Source: Microbacterium sp. Leaf151 (GTDB taxonomy: Bacteria > Actinomycetota > Actinomycetes > Actinomycetales > Microbacteriaceae). From it: a DNA stretch of 64,000 nucleotides. The stretch lies in contig NZ_LMOR01000003.1 of assembly GCF_001424225.1 (NCBI RefSeq), positions 3,006 to 67,005 of the forward strand, given 5' to 3'. The notes beneath the pieces are model-generated. The model did not search any database. It saw only the letters and a list, made by a program, of their open reading frames with translations, and was not told the origin of the DNA. Shown here piece by piece: positions 26,300-35,095 of this stretch. The translations under genes and the position numbers were made by a program. Positions within the stretch are counted from its first letter, which is position 1. Every line of letters starts with the position of its first letter.

Positions 26300-26452
26300 G
26301 ATCTCAGCCAGTCGTCGGTGCGCCCCCACCGGCGGCTCGTGCTTTCCGCACCGCCGCTACGTGATCTTCGGAGCCCGCGGGTCGGCGGATTGTCGGACGC
26401 GGGTGCGGATGCTCCCGCGCGGCCGCCCGAGAGCTCTGGCACACTGTGCCGC

Positions 26453-26881
26453 ATGCGCTTCGAAACGACTCTCTTCCAGATGGGGAACAACACCGGCATC
26501 GAGGTGCCGCCCGCCGTCGTCGATGAGCTCGGCGGCGGAAAGCGCGCCGCCGTCGTGGTCGACGTCAACGGCTACGGCTACGCCAGCACGATCGGCGTGA
26601 TGGGCGGGCGTTTCCTCATCCCCTTCTCGTCCGACAAGCGGGCCGCCACGGGCTTGTCCGGTGGGGATGCCATCACCGTCACGCTGACGCTCGACACGAC
26701 GCCGCGAACGGTCGAGATCCCCGACGACCTCGCCGCCGCGCTGGCCGAGTCGGGTACTCGCCCGTCGTTCGACGCCCTGTCGCCGAGTGCTCGGAAGGCG
26801 CACGTCACCAGCGTCGAGTCCGCGAAGGCGGCGGACACCCGCGCGCGACGCATCGCGTCCGTGGTCGACAAGCTCACCTGA
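26453..26881 (+). CDS. DUF1905/YdeI-type protein
   Basis: A 142-residue protein: an N-terminal DUF1905 beta-barrel-like domain (FETTLFQMGNNTGIEVPPAVVDEL, residues 2-25 onward to about 90) followed by a short YdeI/OmpD-associated helical tail (FDALSPSARKAHVTSVESAKAADTRARRI). Function unknown. CACACT 7 nt upstream of the ATG is compatible with leaderless translation. Confidence 0.8.
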   Translation: MRFETTLFQMGNNTGIEVPPAVVDELGGGKRAAVVVDVNGYGYASTIGVMGGRFLIPFSSDKRAATGLSGGDAITVTLTLDTTPRTVEIPDDLAAALAESGTRPSFDALSPSARKAHVTSVESAKAADTRARRIASVVDKLT

Positions 26882-26924
26882 GTGCGGCGCCCCCCGCGGA
26901 CGATAGCCTGGGACGGGAGGTTCC

Positions 26925-27566
26925 GTGGGGCGCACGAATGAGGCCATCGCCGAGGGGCTGTCGATCGCGACAGCGGCGGCGCGGCTCGCCGTGCGCAATC
27001 GCATCCTCGTCGAGACGATCGCCCGCGGCGGGCAGTTCGACGGCGACGTGTTCGCCAAGTTCGCCCGCGCCGTCCTCAACTCGCTCGCCGACGAGCAGGA
27101 CCAGGCTGCCGACCGGGTGACGCACCAGCGCAAGCGTGCGTGGGGGCGGTTCTCCGACTCCTCGGGCACCCACGACTATCGCGACCGCGACACCCGTAAT
27201 CTTCGCCGGCGGGCCAAACAGTCGCGGGGAGTGGCGAAGGAGCTCCGCACGTTCGCGGCTGATCCGGAACGGGTGGCCGGTCTGGTCGCCGACGCGCGGA
27301 TCGCGGCCTGGGGCGATGTCGAGGCGAACCTCAGTCAGCGACTCGACGTCGAGGGCATGACGGCGGACGCCGATCCCGAGTACGCCCAGATGCGCAAGGC
27401 CCGCATGGATGCCCTGCGCATGGTCGATCTCGCCCGCCTCGCGTCCCAGGCGAAGCGACGGGCGAAAGACAAGGCCGTCGCAGACGAGGCGGCGTCCGAC
27501 GCGGCCCCTCCGCCCACGACGGGCGGCGCCAAGACCGGCAAGAAGAAGAAGTCGGCCGCGCGCTGA
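26925..27566 (+). CDS. Hypothetical basic protein
   Basis: A 213-residue highly charged protein, helical through most of its length, with a Lys-rich tail KTGKKKKSAAR that would suit nucleic acid binding. GTG start preceded by GGGAGG. I do not recognise the family. It begins 43 nt after the DUF1905 gene; TAGCCT upstream could be a promoter of its own. Confidence 0.65.
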   Translation: MGRTNEAIAEGLSIATAAARLAVRNRILVETIARGGQFDGDVFAKFARAVLNSLADEQDQAADRVTHQRKRAWGRFSDSSGTHDYRDRDTRNLRRRAKQSRGVAKELRTFAADPERVAGLVADARIAAWGDVEANLSQRLDVEGMTADADPEYAQMRKARMDALRMVDLARLASQAKRRAKDKAVADEAASDAAPPPTTGGAKTGKKKKSAAR

Positions 27567-27619
27567 GCCGCGTCACGCCCCGGCCGCGGTAATCTCGGCC
27601 GCGACGGAAGGTGGATGCC

Positions 27620-27832
27620 ATGGCGGAGCGACGGGTCGGTCGGAAGGCGCGGGTGCCGCGTCCCGGTTATGCGCTGGTGTCGGTGACCGCGAGGGATGCC
27701 AACGGCTTCGTGCACCACTACGACGACATCGAGGCGCCGCTCGGCTCGCTCCGTGAGTCACTGGCGATCCTGCACCTGCACTCGGAGGAGATGGATGCCG
27801 CCCATCGCGGTGAGGCGTCCTCCTCGGGCTGA
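27620..27832 (+). CDS. Small hypothetical protein
   Basis: A 70-residue protein (MAERRVGRKARVPRPGYALVSVTARD...) with a basic N-terminus and an acidic helical C-terminus. ATG 27620 has GGAAGG 8 nt upstream; GTG 27611 is in frame too. Family unknown; no membrane segment. Confidence 0.55.
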   Translation: MAERRVGRKARVPRPGYALVSVTARDANGFVHHYDDIEAPLGSLRESLAILHLHSEEMDAAHRGEASSSG

Positions 27833-27842
27833 GCCGCCTCCC

Positions 27843-27908
27843 GCGTGAGGTGCCGAGAAGTGTCGCTCGGACGGCTCTCGAGGCGACGATTCTTGGCGCC
27901 TCACACGC
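27843..27908. repeat. Imperfect ~24-bp inverted repeat
   Basis: GCGTGAGGTGCCGAGAA (from 27843) pairs with the complement of the 27883-27908 segment, with a 2-nt bulge and a few mismatches. Shares its GCGTGAGG arm with the element at 41784. Confidence 0.6.
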
Positions 27909-27931
27909 CCGGAGTGCGGGCGCCGGCATCG

Positions 27932-27970
27932 AAAAAAGCCCCGGCCGGAGTTTCCTCACGGCCGGGGCTT
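27932..27970 (-). terminator. Rho-independent terminator of tRNA-Arg
   Basis: On the minus strand a perfect 12-bp stem AAGCCCCGGCCG/CGGCCGGGGCTT with an 11-nt loop ends in a run of T residues (27937-27932). It is 21 nt beyond the tRNA 3' end. Confidence 0.92.
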
Positions 27971-27990
27971 ATCACTGTCTCAACACAGTG

Positions 27991-28063
27991 TGCGCCCGAA
28001 GGGACTCGAACCCCTAACCTTCTGATCCGTAGTCAGATGCTCTATCCATTGAGCTACGGGCGC
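27991..28063 (-). tRNA. tRNA-Arg (anticodon ACG)
   Basis: A 73-nt tRNA read from 28063 to 27991. Acceptor GCGCCCG/CGGGCGC pairs fully; D arm AGCTCAATGGATAGAGC, anticodon loop CTACGGA between TCTGA and TCAGA, T arm GGGGTTCGAGTCCC. The discriminator is A and CCA is not encoded. The ACG anticodon, deaminated to ICG, reads CGU, CGC and CGA. Confidence 0.97.
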
Positions 28064-28100
28064 AGGGCCTCCGCGCGAAACGGCGCGCAGGCCGTGGTCC

Positions 28101-28130
28101 AGCATAGCCGGGACCGTGGGGGACGTCTAA
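28101..28130 (-). promoter_or_regulatory. tRNA-Arg promoter
   Basis: Minus-strand TTAGAC (28130-28125), an 18-nt spacer and TATGCT (28106-28101), about 38 nt before the mature tRNA 5' end. Confidence 0.6.
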
Positions 28131-28209
28131 TCGGCCCCGAACGTCACGCATCCCGGGCGTGGCGCGGGGGTAACCGGCCGGTGTCGGGACGGCGACGTAC
28201 GCTGGCGGA

Positions 28210-29706
28210 ATGAGCGCATACACCTCCGCGTTCGAGCTGTTCTCGATCGGGATCGGACCCTCGAGCTCCCACACCGTCGGCCCCATGAAGGCCGCTGTCG
28301 ATTTCGTCACCCGACTGCGGGGCGACGACGCCCTCGAGCGGGTGGCATCCGTCTCGTGTGCCCTCTACGGCTCACTCGGCGCGACCGGTATCGGCCACGG
28401 CACCCCCGACGCGGTCGTCGCGGGACTGCAGGGCCTCGATCCCGAGACGGTCGATCCGGATGCCGTGCGACGGGCGTGGTCGGACTGGCCCGACGGGCGC
28501 CTCCTCTCTCTGGCCGGTACGCACGAGATCCCGTTCGCGAAGTCCGACATCTCGCTCGAGCCCCGAACGCGTCTGCCCGGTCATCCCAACGCCATGATCC
28601 TCGTCGCGCGCGCCGCCGACGGCGCGGTGGTCGCGGGCGACACGTACTACTCCATCGGCGGAGGCTTCATCCGACGCGACCGCCAGCCGGCGCGGGTGTC
28701 CGCGGCGCCGATGCCCCTCGCGTTCGACGACGCGGCCACCCTCATCGCGCTGTGCGACGAGCGCGGGATCACGATCGCCGAGGCTGCGCGGCTCAACGAA
28801 GCGGCGCTGCGCTCCGACGAAGAGATCGCCGCCGGCCTCGACCGCATCTGGGATGCGATGGCTGCCTGCGTGAACGCGGGCCTGCAGAACGACGGCGTGC
28901 TTCCCGGCATCCTGAAGGTCAAGCGCCGAGCGTCCGTCATCCGCGGTCAGCTCGACGCGATCGAGGCCGAGGGGCACCGAGAACTCCCGGGGGAGTGGCT
29001 CGGCGCCTTCGCCCTCGCCGTGAACGAAGAGAACGCGGCGGGCGGGCGGGTCGTCACCGCGCCGACGAACGGAGCGGCGGGCATCTTGCCGGCCGTGGCC
29101 ATGTACTGGTGGCGCTTCCTCGCCGACTCCGGCCTCGGCATCGGCAACGCCGTGACACCGCACGGCGAATTCGTCGGCAGCGCGCTGCTCGGCTACGACG
29201 GTCACGCGGTCACGCGCACCGAGGTCTCGGGATGGGATGACGGCGACGTCGCCGAGGCGAACCGCCGTCGGGGCATCCGCCGGTTCCTGCTGACGGCGAC
29301 GGCGCTGGGCTCGCTCTTCAAGGCCAATGCGTCGATCTCGGGGGCGGAGGGCGGATGCCAGGCCGAAGTCGGCTCCGCGTGCGCGATGGCGGCGGGCGGC
29401 CTCACCGCCGTCATGGGCGGCACGAACCGCCAGATCGAGAACGCCGCCGAGATCGCGATGGAGCATCACCTGGGCCTCACGTGCGATCCCGTCGGGGGGC
29501 TCGTGCAGATCCCGTGCATCGAGCGCAACGCGATCGCCGCCTCCACGGCCGTGACCGCCGCGCGCCTCGCCCTGCGCGGCGACGGCAGTCACTACGTCTC
29601 GCTCGACGCGGTCGTCGAGACGATGCGTCAGACGGGTATCGACATGTCGACGAAATACAAGGAGACCAGCGAGGGCGGTCTCGCGGTCAACGTCATCGAG
29701 TGCTGA
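28210..29706 (+). CDS. sdaA: L-serine ammonia-lyase (iron-sulphur dependent)
   Basis: A 498-residue single-chain L-serine dehydratase converting L-serine to pyruvate and ammonia. [15 protein letters not shown] is the N-terminal (beta-type) signature; the alpha part carries [20 protein letters not shown] and cluster cysteines in [17 protein letters not shown] and [18 protein letters not shown]. Oxygen-labile 4Fe-4S enzyme by family. TACGCT 6 nt before ATG suggests a leaderless mRNA. With ald it forms a second pyruvate-producing amino-acid catabolic step here. The 163 nt downstream contain several weak hairpins. Confidence 0.96.
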   Translation: MSAYTSAFELFSIGIGPSSSHTVGPMKAAVDFVTRLRGDDALERVASVSCALYGSLGATGIGHGTPDAVVAGLQGLDPETVDPDAVRRAWSDWPDGRLLSLAGTHEIPFAKSDISLEPRTRLPGHPNAMILVARAADGAVVAGDTYYSIGGGFIRRDRQPARVSAAPMPLAFDDAATLIALCDERGITIAEAARLNEAALRSDEEIAAGLDRIWDAMAACVNAGLQNDGVLPGILKVKRRASVIRGQLDAIEAEGHRELPGEWLGAFALAVNEENAAGGRVVTAPTNGAAGILPAVAMYWWRFLADSGLGIGNAVTPHGEFVGSALLGYDGHAVTRTEVSGWDDGDVAEANRRRGIRRFLLTATALGSLFKANASISGAEGGCQAEVGSACAMAAGGLTAVMGGTNRQIENAAEIAMEHHLGLTCDPVGGLVQIPCIERNAIAASTAVTAARLALRGDGSHYVSLDAVVETMRQTGIDMSTKYKETSEGGLAVNVIEC

Positions 29707-29869
29707 GGCGAAGTGCCCGACCGGAGGCCGCCGAACCGCAGGGTTTTTGAAACACCGCAACGGACTGCGGCCGAAGGCGTGCGGCCTCGGCGAACGGGTG
29801 AGGTTTCACCGCCACATGGCGAGTTGCAGCCCGCGCCGCCGGGTCGCACGCGGCCTGTGGTGCGTGCGG

Positions 29870-30301
29870 TCAGGCCCCGTCGCGGAGCTTCGCGGTGAGC
29901 GCGTGCAGCTGCGTGAGCTCGTCGTTGTCGAGGCGGGCCATGCGCTCGGCGATCGAGCGGCCGTGCGCGGCGGCCAGCCGGCGGAACACCACCGCGCCGT
30001 TCTCGGTGGCGGACACGAGCGAGCCGCGACCGTCCTCCGGGTCGGCGCACTTGGTCAGCAGTCCCCGCGTCACCATCCGCTCGACCAGACGCGAGACGCT
30101 GGGCTGGCTGATGAGCATGTTGCCGGTGACGTCGCGGAGTCTCGCCGTCATCTGCGGCGCCCGAGTGACGGTGAGTAGCACGTCGTACTCCGCCTGCGTC
30201 AGCTCGGTGCTGTCGAAATCGCCGCGGATGTCTTCGAACACCTCGTGCTGCGCGCGGAAGAGGCTCTCCCAGGCCTGCACGGCGAGGCGTCGATCGGTCA
30301 T
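29870..30301 (-). CDS. MarR-family transcriptional regulator
   Basis: A 143-residue MarR protein: DFDSTELTQAEYDVLLTV, HTH MTARLRDVTGNMLISQPSVSRLVERMVTRGLL, and wing KCADPEDGRGSLVSATENG. Ligand and targets unknown. Upstream on its strand lies copy 1 of the duplicated promoter/hairpin element, the other copy of which precedes the histidine phosphatase gene. Confidence 0.88.
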   Translation of the reverse strand: MTDRRLAVQAWESLFRAQHEVFEDIRGDFDSTELTQAEYDVLLTVTRAPQMTARLRDVTGNMLISQPSVSRLVERMVTRGLLTKCADPEDGRGSLVSATENGAVVFRRLAAAHGRSIAERMARLDNDELTQLHALTAKLRDGA

Positions 30302-30395
30302 CCCTTCAGCGTAGAGCCGACCGTGCCCGTTCCGGCCCGACGTTTCGCCCCTTGCGTCGGGTGAGATTTGGGGCCGTGCGAGGGCCGGACAGAGT

Positions 30396-30530
30396 AAGGG
30401 CCGGTCGGAGAGGCTTCCGACCGGCCCTTGTCCCTGCACCAAGAGTGTCCTGCAATCACATGTCGGTAGCTGCCACAGCAAAACAACTACCGTGCGAGCA
30501 CTCTATAACGGTGGGGTAACGGAAGGGAAG
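30396..30530 (-). promoter_or_regulatory. Duplicated promoter/structured-leader element, copy 1
   Basis: Read on the minus strand: CCGTTACCCCACCGTTATAGAG (30523-30502; possible -10 TATAGA and direct GTTAC/GTTAT repeats), an outer stem AGAGTG/CACTCT enclosing a hairpin CGGTAG/CTACCG, then a perfect 14-bp terminator-like stem AAGGGCCGGTCGGA (arms 30396-30409 and 30416-30429). It lies upstream of the MarR gene. About 100 nt are some 90% identical to copy 2 at 31271-31402. Confidence 0.6.
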
Positions 30531-30608
30531 AGGTCGTCGTTACATTTTCGTGACCGATCTTCACGGGCTGTTTCGCGGGCTCCGTCAGGGCTCGTCGAAG
30601 CCGCATCT

Positions 30609-31226
30609 TCACCGCCCGCGTACGTGGTTCCACTGCGTGATGACCTCGGTGCCGTGCTCGAAGCCCAGCTCGCTCACCGCCGAAGTGCCCAGCACGAAGA
30701 AGCGGCCGCCGGCGGCGGTGAGGCCGAGCCACGTGCCGGCGAGCGCTCGCAGGAAGTGGCCGTGCGAGAACATCAGGATCTGCTCTCCGGCCCGCACCCG
30801 CGGGCGGAGTTCGCCGAGCAGGGACTCGGCCCGGGCGGTGACGTCGGCGACCGTCTCGCCGGGTGTCTCGCCCGGGGGCGTTCCGTCCCACACCGTCCAC
30901 GCGTGGCCGAGGCGTTCGACGATCTCTGGCGTCGTCAGGCCCTCGTACGCGCCGTAGTCCCACTCCACCAGGCGCCCCTCCGGCCGAGCGTCCGGGTACC
31001 CGGCGCGGGTGGCCGTTTCGACGGCTCGACGAAGCGGACTCGTCAGCACGAGGTCGTACCGCCGTGTCGCGAGCAGGGTGCCGGCGAGCTCGGCCTTGTA
31101 GGCGCCCGTCTCGGTTAACGGGATGTCGGTGAGGCCGGTGTGCCGCCCGCTTCGGCTCCATTGGGTCTCGCCGTGCCGCACGAGCACGATGCGGCCGTCG
31201 GGTTCGGTCAGCTCTGCGTCCTTCAC
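30609..31226 (-). CDS. Histidine phosphatase (phosphoglycerate mutase-like)
   Basis: A 205-residue histidine phosphatase: IVLVRHGETQWSRSGRHTGLTDIPLT carries the catalytic RHGE and phospho-His; the second His is in FSHGHFLRALAG, and LVEWDYGAYEG and TSPLRRAVETA are family segments. Substrate unknown; many such proteins are broad phosphatases rather than glycolytic mutases. GTG 31226 has GAGG 8 nt upstream and starts close to the homology; the frame is open into the leader. Preceded by leader element copy 2. Confidence 0.87.
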   Translation of the reverse strand: MKDAELTEPDGRIVLVRHGETQWSRSGRHTGLTDIPLTETGAYKAELAGTLLATRRYDLVLTSPLRRAVETATRAGYPDARPEGRLVEWDYGAYEGLTTPEIVERLGHAWTVWDGTPPGETPGETVADVTARAESLLGELRPRVRAGEQILMFSHGHFLRALAGTWLGLTAAGGRFFVLGTSAVSELGFEHGTEVITQWNHVRGR

Positions 31227-31270
31227 GTGTACATCCTCGCGCCGTGAGGCGGCGCCGTATAGACGAAGAC

Positions 31271-31402
31271 GGGCCGGTCGGGGATCCCGACCGGCCCGGT
31301 CCTGCACCAGAGTGTCCTGCAATCACATGTCGGTAGGTGCCACAGCAAAACATCTACCGTGTATGCACTCTATAACGGTGAGGTAACGGAGCGGAAGAGG
31401 CG
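31271..31402 (-). promoter_or_regulatory. Duplicated promoter/structured-leader element, copy 2
   Basis: Same order as copy 1 on the minus strand: CCGTTACCTCACCGTTATAG, AGAGTG...CACTCT enclosing CGGTAG/CTACCG, then a 13-bp perfect palindrome (31271-31296) followed by a pyrimidine-rich GTCTTCGTCT. The hairpin ends about 45 nt before the histidine phosphatase start, a layout that suits transcription attenuation. AT-rich sequence lies just upstream (around 31410-31425). Confidence 0.6.
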
Positions 31403-31509
31403 TCCGTGATCTTTTTGTTATTCATAGGGTCCTCGCTCGTGCCAGCGGTACGCACGAGGGCGGGAGATCGCGCCGCACCCCGGCTCGGGGGGCGCGGCGC
31501 TCGGGGCTC

Positions 31510-32460
31510 CTACTTCATCCGTCCGAACGTGGCGTCGATATCCGCCATCTCCATCGCGGCCGTCGCTTCGATCAGTCTGCGCAGCTCGGCGTCGGCTCCC
31601 GGCGAGAACTCCTCGGGGCGCTCGGGGGCCACGGTGATCGGCGTGCCGACGGGCGCCTGCTCGCTGGCATCCAGCTGTGTGCCGTCGTTGGACGGCGACG
31701 CGCCCTGGAAGATCCTGCCCGCCTCCGACTGGTTGCCGAGGTCGAACGAGTACTGCTTGCTCTGCAGACCCAGGTCGACGAGCCGCTTCACCTCCGGGAA
31801 CTGTTCGGCGTTCGTCTTCGGGATGGGCAGGGAGGTGCGCCACTTGACCCCGAGCGTTTCGAGCGCTTTCGCGTACGCATTCTCGTGCGCCTGGTCGCGA
31901 ACGATGAGGTACGAGATGGTGCTGCGTGCCATCTTGTTGTCGGTCATCTCGTAGAGGCGGCATTTCTGCAGGCGCCCGGTGGATTCCAGCATCAGGTTGT
32001 ACAGCAGGTCGAGCACGAGATTGCCGGAGTTGTAGACGTAGCTCCCCGACCACGGGTTTCCCGCCGCGTCCACGGGCAGCGCACCCTGGGCGCCCACGAG
32101 GTAGTGGTGGATGTTGCCGTGATCCACCGCGATGCTCAGCGGTGTGGCGCCGCCGGCGCCGGGCTGGTCCACGGGATCGGCCGGCTTGCCCTGGTAGGCG
32201 GGGGAGCCGTCCAGCAGGCGCGCGATCGTGGTGCCGATGAGTTCGACGTGACTGATCTCCTCCGTTCCGATGCCCTGGATCAGGTCCTTGTAGGCCTTAC
32301 CCGACGGTCCGCGGAAATTGATGCTCTGGAAGAGGTACTGCATCATCGTGCGCATCTCGCCGAACTGCCCGCCGAGTCCCTCCTGCAGCGCGTTCGCTGC
32401 GGCGGGATCGGGCTCGTCCTGGGCGATTTCGTTGATGAATTCCTGCAGGTGGAAGTACAT
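31510..32460 (-). CDS. Manganese catalase
   Basis: A 316-residue non-haem catalase that disproportionates H2O2 with a di-manganese centre. Ligands at expected positions: Glu35 (GQFGEMRTMMQYLFQS), Glu68 and His71 (GTEEISHVEL), then Glu in LMLESTGRLQKCRLYEMT and His in VRDQAHENAYAKAL. A C-terminal ~60-residue extension is acidic and probably wraps the oligomer. The ATG follows TTGGAGGCAGC. Relevant to the H2O2-producing alditol oxidase and to stress. Confidence 0.94.
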   Translation of the reverse strand: MYFHLQEFINEIAQDEPDPAAANALQEGLGGQFGEMRTMMQYLFQSINFRGPSGKAYKDLIQGIGTEEISHVELIGTTIARLLDGSPAYQGKPADPVDQPGAGGATPLSIAVDHGNIHHYLVGAQGALPVDAAGNPWSGSYVYNSGNLVLDLLYNLMLESTGRLQKCRLYEMTDNKMARSTISYLIVRDQAHENAYAKALETLGVKWRTSLPIPKTNAEQFPEVKRLVDLGLQSKQYSFDLGNQSEAGRIFQGASPSNDGTQLDASEQAPVGTPITVAPERPEEFSPGADAELRRLIEATAAMEMADIDATFGRMK

Positions 32461-32530
32461 GCTGCCTCCAAGGGGGATGATCCTCGAAGTGTCTGCGGCA
32501 TCCGGGGGTCTGCGCGCGGCCCTCGCCTTC

Positions 32531-33421
32531 TCAGGCCTCGCCGGGTACCCTCTCGTGACTCGGCGTCGCCGCACGGTCGGCCTGACCGCTGGCGGAGGGC
32601 GGGGAGGGCCGCACGATGTCGTGGTCGTCGATGAGATGCTCGCGCTGCAGCCATTCGCCGAGTCCGGGAGTCTCGAGGTAGGCCTCCGGAGCGCGGCACA
32701 CGACCTCATCGTGCGCGCCGTAGGCGGCGAAGACGGCGAGCTTGCGAGCGACCGCCCCGTCGTCCAGGTTGGCCGGCCACGTGCGGCCCGGGTATCCGAC
32801 GGCGTACCGGACGATCGCGCCGTCGAGGAGTCCCGCGTCGACCGCTGCGGCCACGAGCCGGCCCGCGCCGCCATGGTCGGGGTGGTCGCCCTCGCTGGCC
32901 GGTGCGAAATCGGGCAGGGTCGTGAAGACCTCCGTCGCTCCCGCCTCGGCGACGAACGCGGCGATCGTGCTGAGGAGTCGTGCCACGGTGAGGTCCTGGC
33001 CGGTGTCGAGCGTCGCCAGCGATGGGAGCGCCCCGCCGAGGAGCTTGGTGATCGTGCGGTAACCGGTCGCGTACCAGCCGCCGCCGGTGAGACCGCCGTC
33101 GGGTAGCCGCAGGAACGACAGGGAGATCCGGGGGTCGTCGTCCGGCGAGGTCGTCGTCACGGTGACGCCGTTCGATAACACCGTCCGTCGATCCGACCAG
33201 GCGGTCGCCGATCCGCGCATGACGTCGTAGGCGGCGCGGATGCCCGTCTCACGATCGTCGACGTACCGTGACATGCCGCGGCCCGCGTCTGAGGCGGTCA
33301 GGAAGAGCTGCCGAACACCGTGGCCGGCGCTGATCGCCTCGTCGATCGTCGGGACGGCGAAGAGCAGATCGTCGTCGTAATGAGCCCAGATCCCGGCGAT
33401 CATCGGCGTCGGCGCGTTCAC
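32531..33421 (-). CDS. PIG-L/LmbE-family deacetylase
   Basis: A 296-residue zinc deacetylase-like protein: AHYDDDLLFAVP (His14, Asp16, Asp17; the usual pattern is HxDD) and GDHPDHGGAGRL provide metal ligands. Family members deacetylate N-acetylglucosaminyl conjugates such as mycothiol precursors. This one is unlike MshB in sequence and has an altered first motif. GTG 33421 overlaps the methyltransferase stop by 4 nt. Context points to tailoring of a glycoconjugate; substrate unknown. Confidence 0.82.
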   Translation of the reverse strand: MNAPTPMIAGIWAHYDDDLLFAVPTIDEAISAGHGVRQLFLTASDAGRGMSRYVDDRETGIRAAYDVMRGSATAWSDRRTVLSNGVTVTTTSPDDDPRISLSFLRLPDGGLTGGGWYATGYRTITKLLGGALPSLATLDTGQDLTVARLLSTIAAFVAEAGATEVFTTLPDFAPASEGDHPDHGGAGRLVAAAVDAGLLDGAIVRYAVGYPGRTWPANLDDGAVARKLAVFAAYGAHDEVVCRAPEAYLETPGLGEWLQREHLIDDHDIVRPSPPSASGQADRAATPSHERVPGEA

Positions 33422-34008
33422 CGGCGGGTGAAGAAGTCGTATCGGTGGGCGTAGGGGGTCGACGTCACGACGTGGTCGGCGTGCGCCGCGGGGAGCACCG
33501 CGCGCTCGAAGCGGACGGCCGCGAGCGTGTCGAGGTCGGGGATGCGCCGCCCCTCCATGTCGTTCCAGCCCACCACGAGCCACCCTCCCGGCCGGAGGAC
33601 GTCCGCGCACGCCTCGAGGCCGCGCGCGACCTCTTCGGCGGTGTTGAGACCCCACCCGAACACGCCGTTGCACACGACCAGATCGAAGGTGTCGGCGGGG
33701 TAGACCGTCGCGAGATCGGTCATCGAGAGGGTGTGATGGTGGCGCCCGGCGATGCGCTTCATCGCGGGGTCGACGTCGATCGAGTGGTACTCGATGCCCC
33801 GGTAGAGCCGCGGATAGGTGCGGGTGTACCAGGCGACTCCGACGTCGAGCATGCGACGGATGTCGTCCTTGCCGAGGAACTCGGGCACGATGACGTCTTC
33901 GAGCAGGACGCGGTCGGGCGTCGCGAGACGCCAGCGGCCGTTCTTCAGCCGCAGTCTGCTGCGCAGGCGCACGCTGCGGGGAACGATTCGTCTCCAGATG
34001 GGGGGCAT
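33418..34008 (-). CDS. Class I SAM-dependent methyltransferase
   Basis: A 196-residue Rossmann methyltransferase with LDVGVAWYT (motif I, slightly degenerate), YHSIDVDPAMKRIAG (acidic residue binding SAM ribose), FDLVVCNGVFGWGLNT and LRPGGWLVVGWN. The N-terminal RRIVPRSVRLRSRLRLKNGRW is basic. ATG 34008 has GGAGAG 5 nt upstream. Coupled by overlap to the PIG-L deacetylase gene, so both probably act on one molecule. Confidence 0.82.
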   Translation of the reverse strand: MPPIWRRIVPRSVRLRSRLRLKNGRWRLATPDRVLLEDVIVPEFLGKDDIRRMLDVGVAWYTRTYPRLYRGIEYHSIDVDPAMKRIAGRHHHTLSMTDLATVYPADTFDLVVCNGVFGWGLNTAEEVARGLEACADVLRPGGWLVVGWNDMEGRRIPDLDTLAAVRFERAVLPAAHADHVVTSTPYAHRYDFFTRR

Positions 34009-34139
34009 CCGCTCTCCATTGGTCGGCGCGATCGGGCGATCGTCCTTCTCATAGTCGCATGCACCCGCGCGTGTTTCCGGGACCTCCCAGGGGTTGAGGG
34101 GTTTTCGCGCCGCTTTCCGTGGCTGAGAGGATGGATGCC

Positions 34140-34949
34140 GTGACCCACGACATCCGCCTGGTCGCCGTCGACATGGACGGAACACTGCTCGACGGGGACG
34201 GGAACGTCCCCGAACCGTTGTGGGAGCTTCTCCCTCGACTCGCGGATCGCGGAGTCGCCTTCGTCCCGGCATCCGGAAGACAGCTCGCGACCCTGCGTGC
34301 CACGTTCGGCGAGGCGGCGGATGCCATGACCTTCATCGCCGAGAACGGAGCGTACGTCGTGCGCGCCGGGGTCGAGGTGGCGTCCGACGCCCTCGATGCG
34401 CAGGTCGTCGAACGCGCGGTCCGCCGACTGCGGTCACTCGCGGCAGAGGGGTACGACCTCGGTGTCGTCCTGTGCGGCAAGCGTTCCGCCTACATCGAGC
34501 GCACCGACGTCGCGTTCCGGGTTCAGGCGTCGACCTATTACGCCGCGCTCGAGGAGGTCGACGACGTGCTCGCCGTCGACGACGACGTGCTGAAGATCGC
34601 CGTCTGCGACTTCGCCGAGGCGGCGCACAGCGTGGGGCGCGCACTCGACGACATCGCGGCGACGCGTCGCGTGGTGGTCTCGTCGCCGCACTGGGTCGAC
34701 ATCATGAACCTCGGTGTCGACAAGGGAGCGGCCCTCCGCCGGCTTCAAGCCGCCCTCGCGGTCACCCCCGCCCAGACGGCGGCGTTCGGCGACTATCTCA
34801 ACGACCTCGAGATGATGGATGCCGCCGACTGGTCATACGCCATGGCCAACGCCCACCCGGAGGTCGTCGCCCGGGCCCGTCACCGCGCCCCGTCGAACAC
34901 CGACCACGGTGTCCCAACCACCCTCGCCGAGCTGTTCCCCGAGTCCTGA
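34140..34949 (+). CDS. HAD-superfamily phosphatase, Cof type (HAD-IIB)
   Basis: A 269-residue HAD hydrolase: motif I VDMDGTLLDGDG, motif II ASGRQ, motif III Lys in DKGAAL, motif IV FGDYLNDLEMM. The cap lies between motifs II and III. Cof-type enzymes dephosphorylate sugar phosphates and cofactors such as FMN or PLP; substrate not predictable. I prefer GTG 34140 because GAGAGG lies 9 nt upstream; ATG 34131 and GTG 34119 are in frame. Confidence 0.88.
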   Translation: MTHDIRLVAVDMDGTLLDGDGNVPEPLWELLPRLADRGVAFVPASGRQLATLRATFGEAADAMTFIAENGAYVVRAGVEVASDALDAQVVERAVRRLRSLAAEGYDLGVVLCGKRSAYIERTDVAFRVQASTYYAALEEVDDVLAVDDDVLKIAVCDFAEAAHSVGRALDDIAATRRVVVSSPHWVDIMNLGVDKGAALRRLQAALAVTPAQTAAFGDYLNDLEMMDAADWSYAMANAHPEVVARARHRAPSNTDHGVPTTLAELFPES

Positions 34950-35095
34950 GCCTCAGACCGCGCCGCCGCCGCCCACCCCGGTCGGCCGACGCTGTACGCG
35001 GCGTCCACTCGGGCATCGCCGGTTCTCCGGAGCGGCGGATGCCGCCACCCCCGCGACCGCAGTACCGTCACGGGAACCGAGAGCCCGGAGGACAC

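Noticed and set aside
30298..31353. Two small ORFs beginning MFCCG(S/T)YRHVIAGHS in the duplicated leader elements
   Set aside because: The 15 shared codons end at a 1-nt indel and the copies then lose the common frame; the conservation is better explained by RNA or DNA structure, though a short leader peptide is not fully excluded.
30396..31402. Insertion sequence ends flanking the histidine phosphatase
   Set aside because: The copies are direct, not inverted, carry no transposase and show no target duplication; kept only as an alternative for the element.
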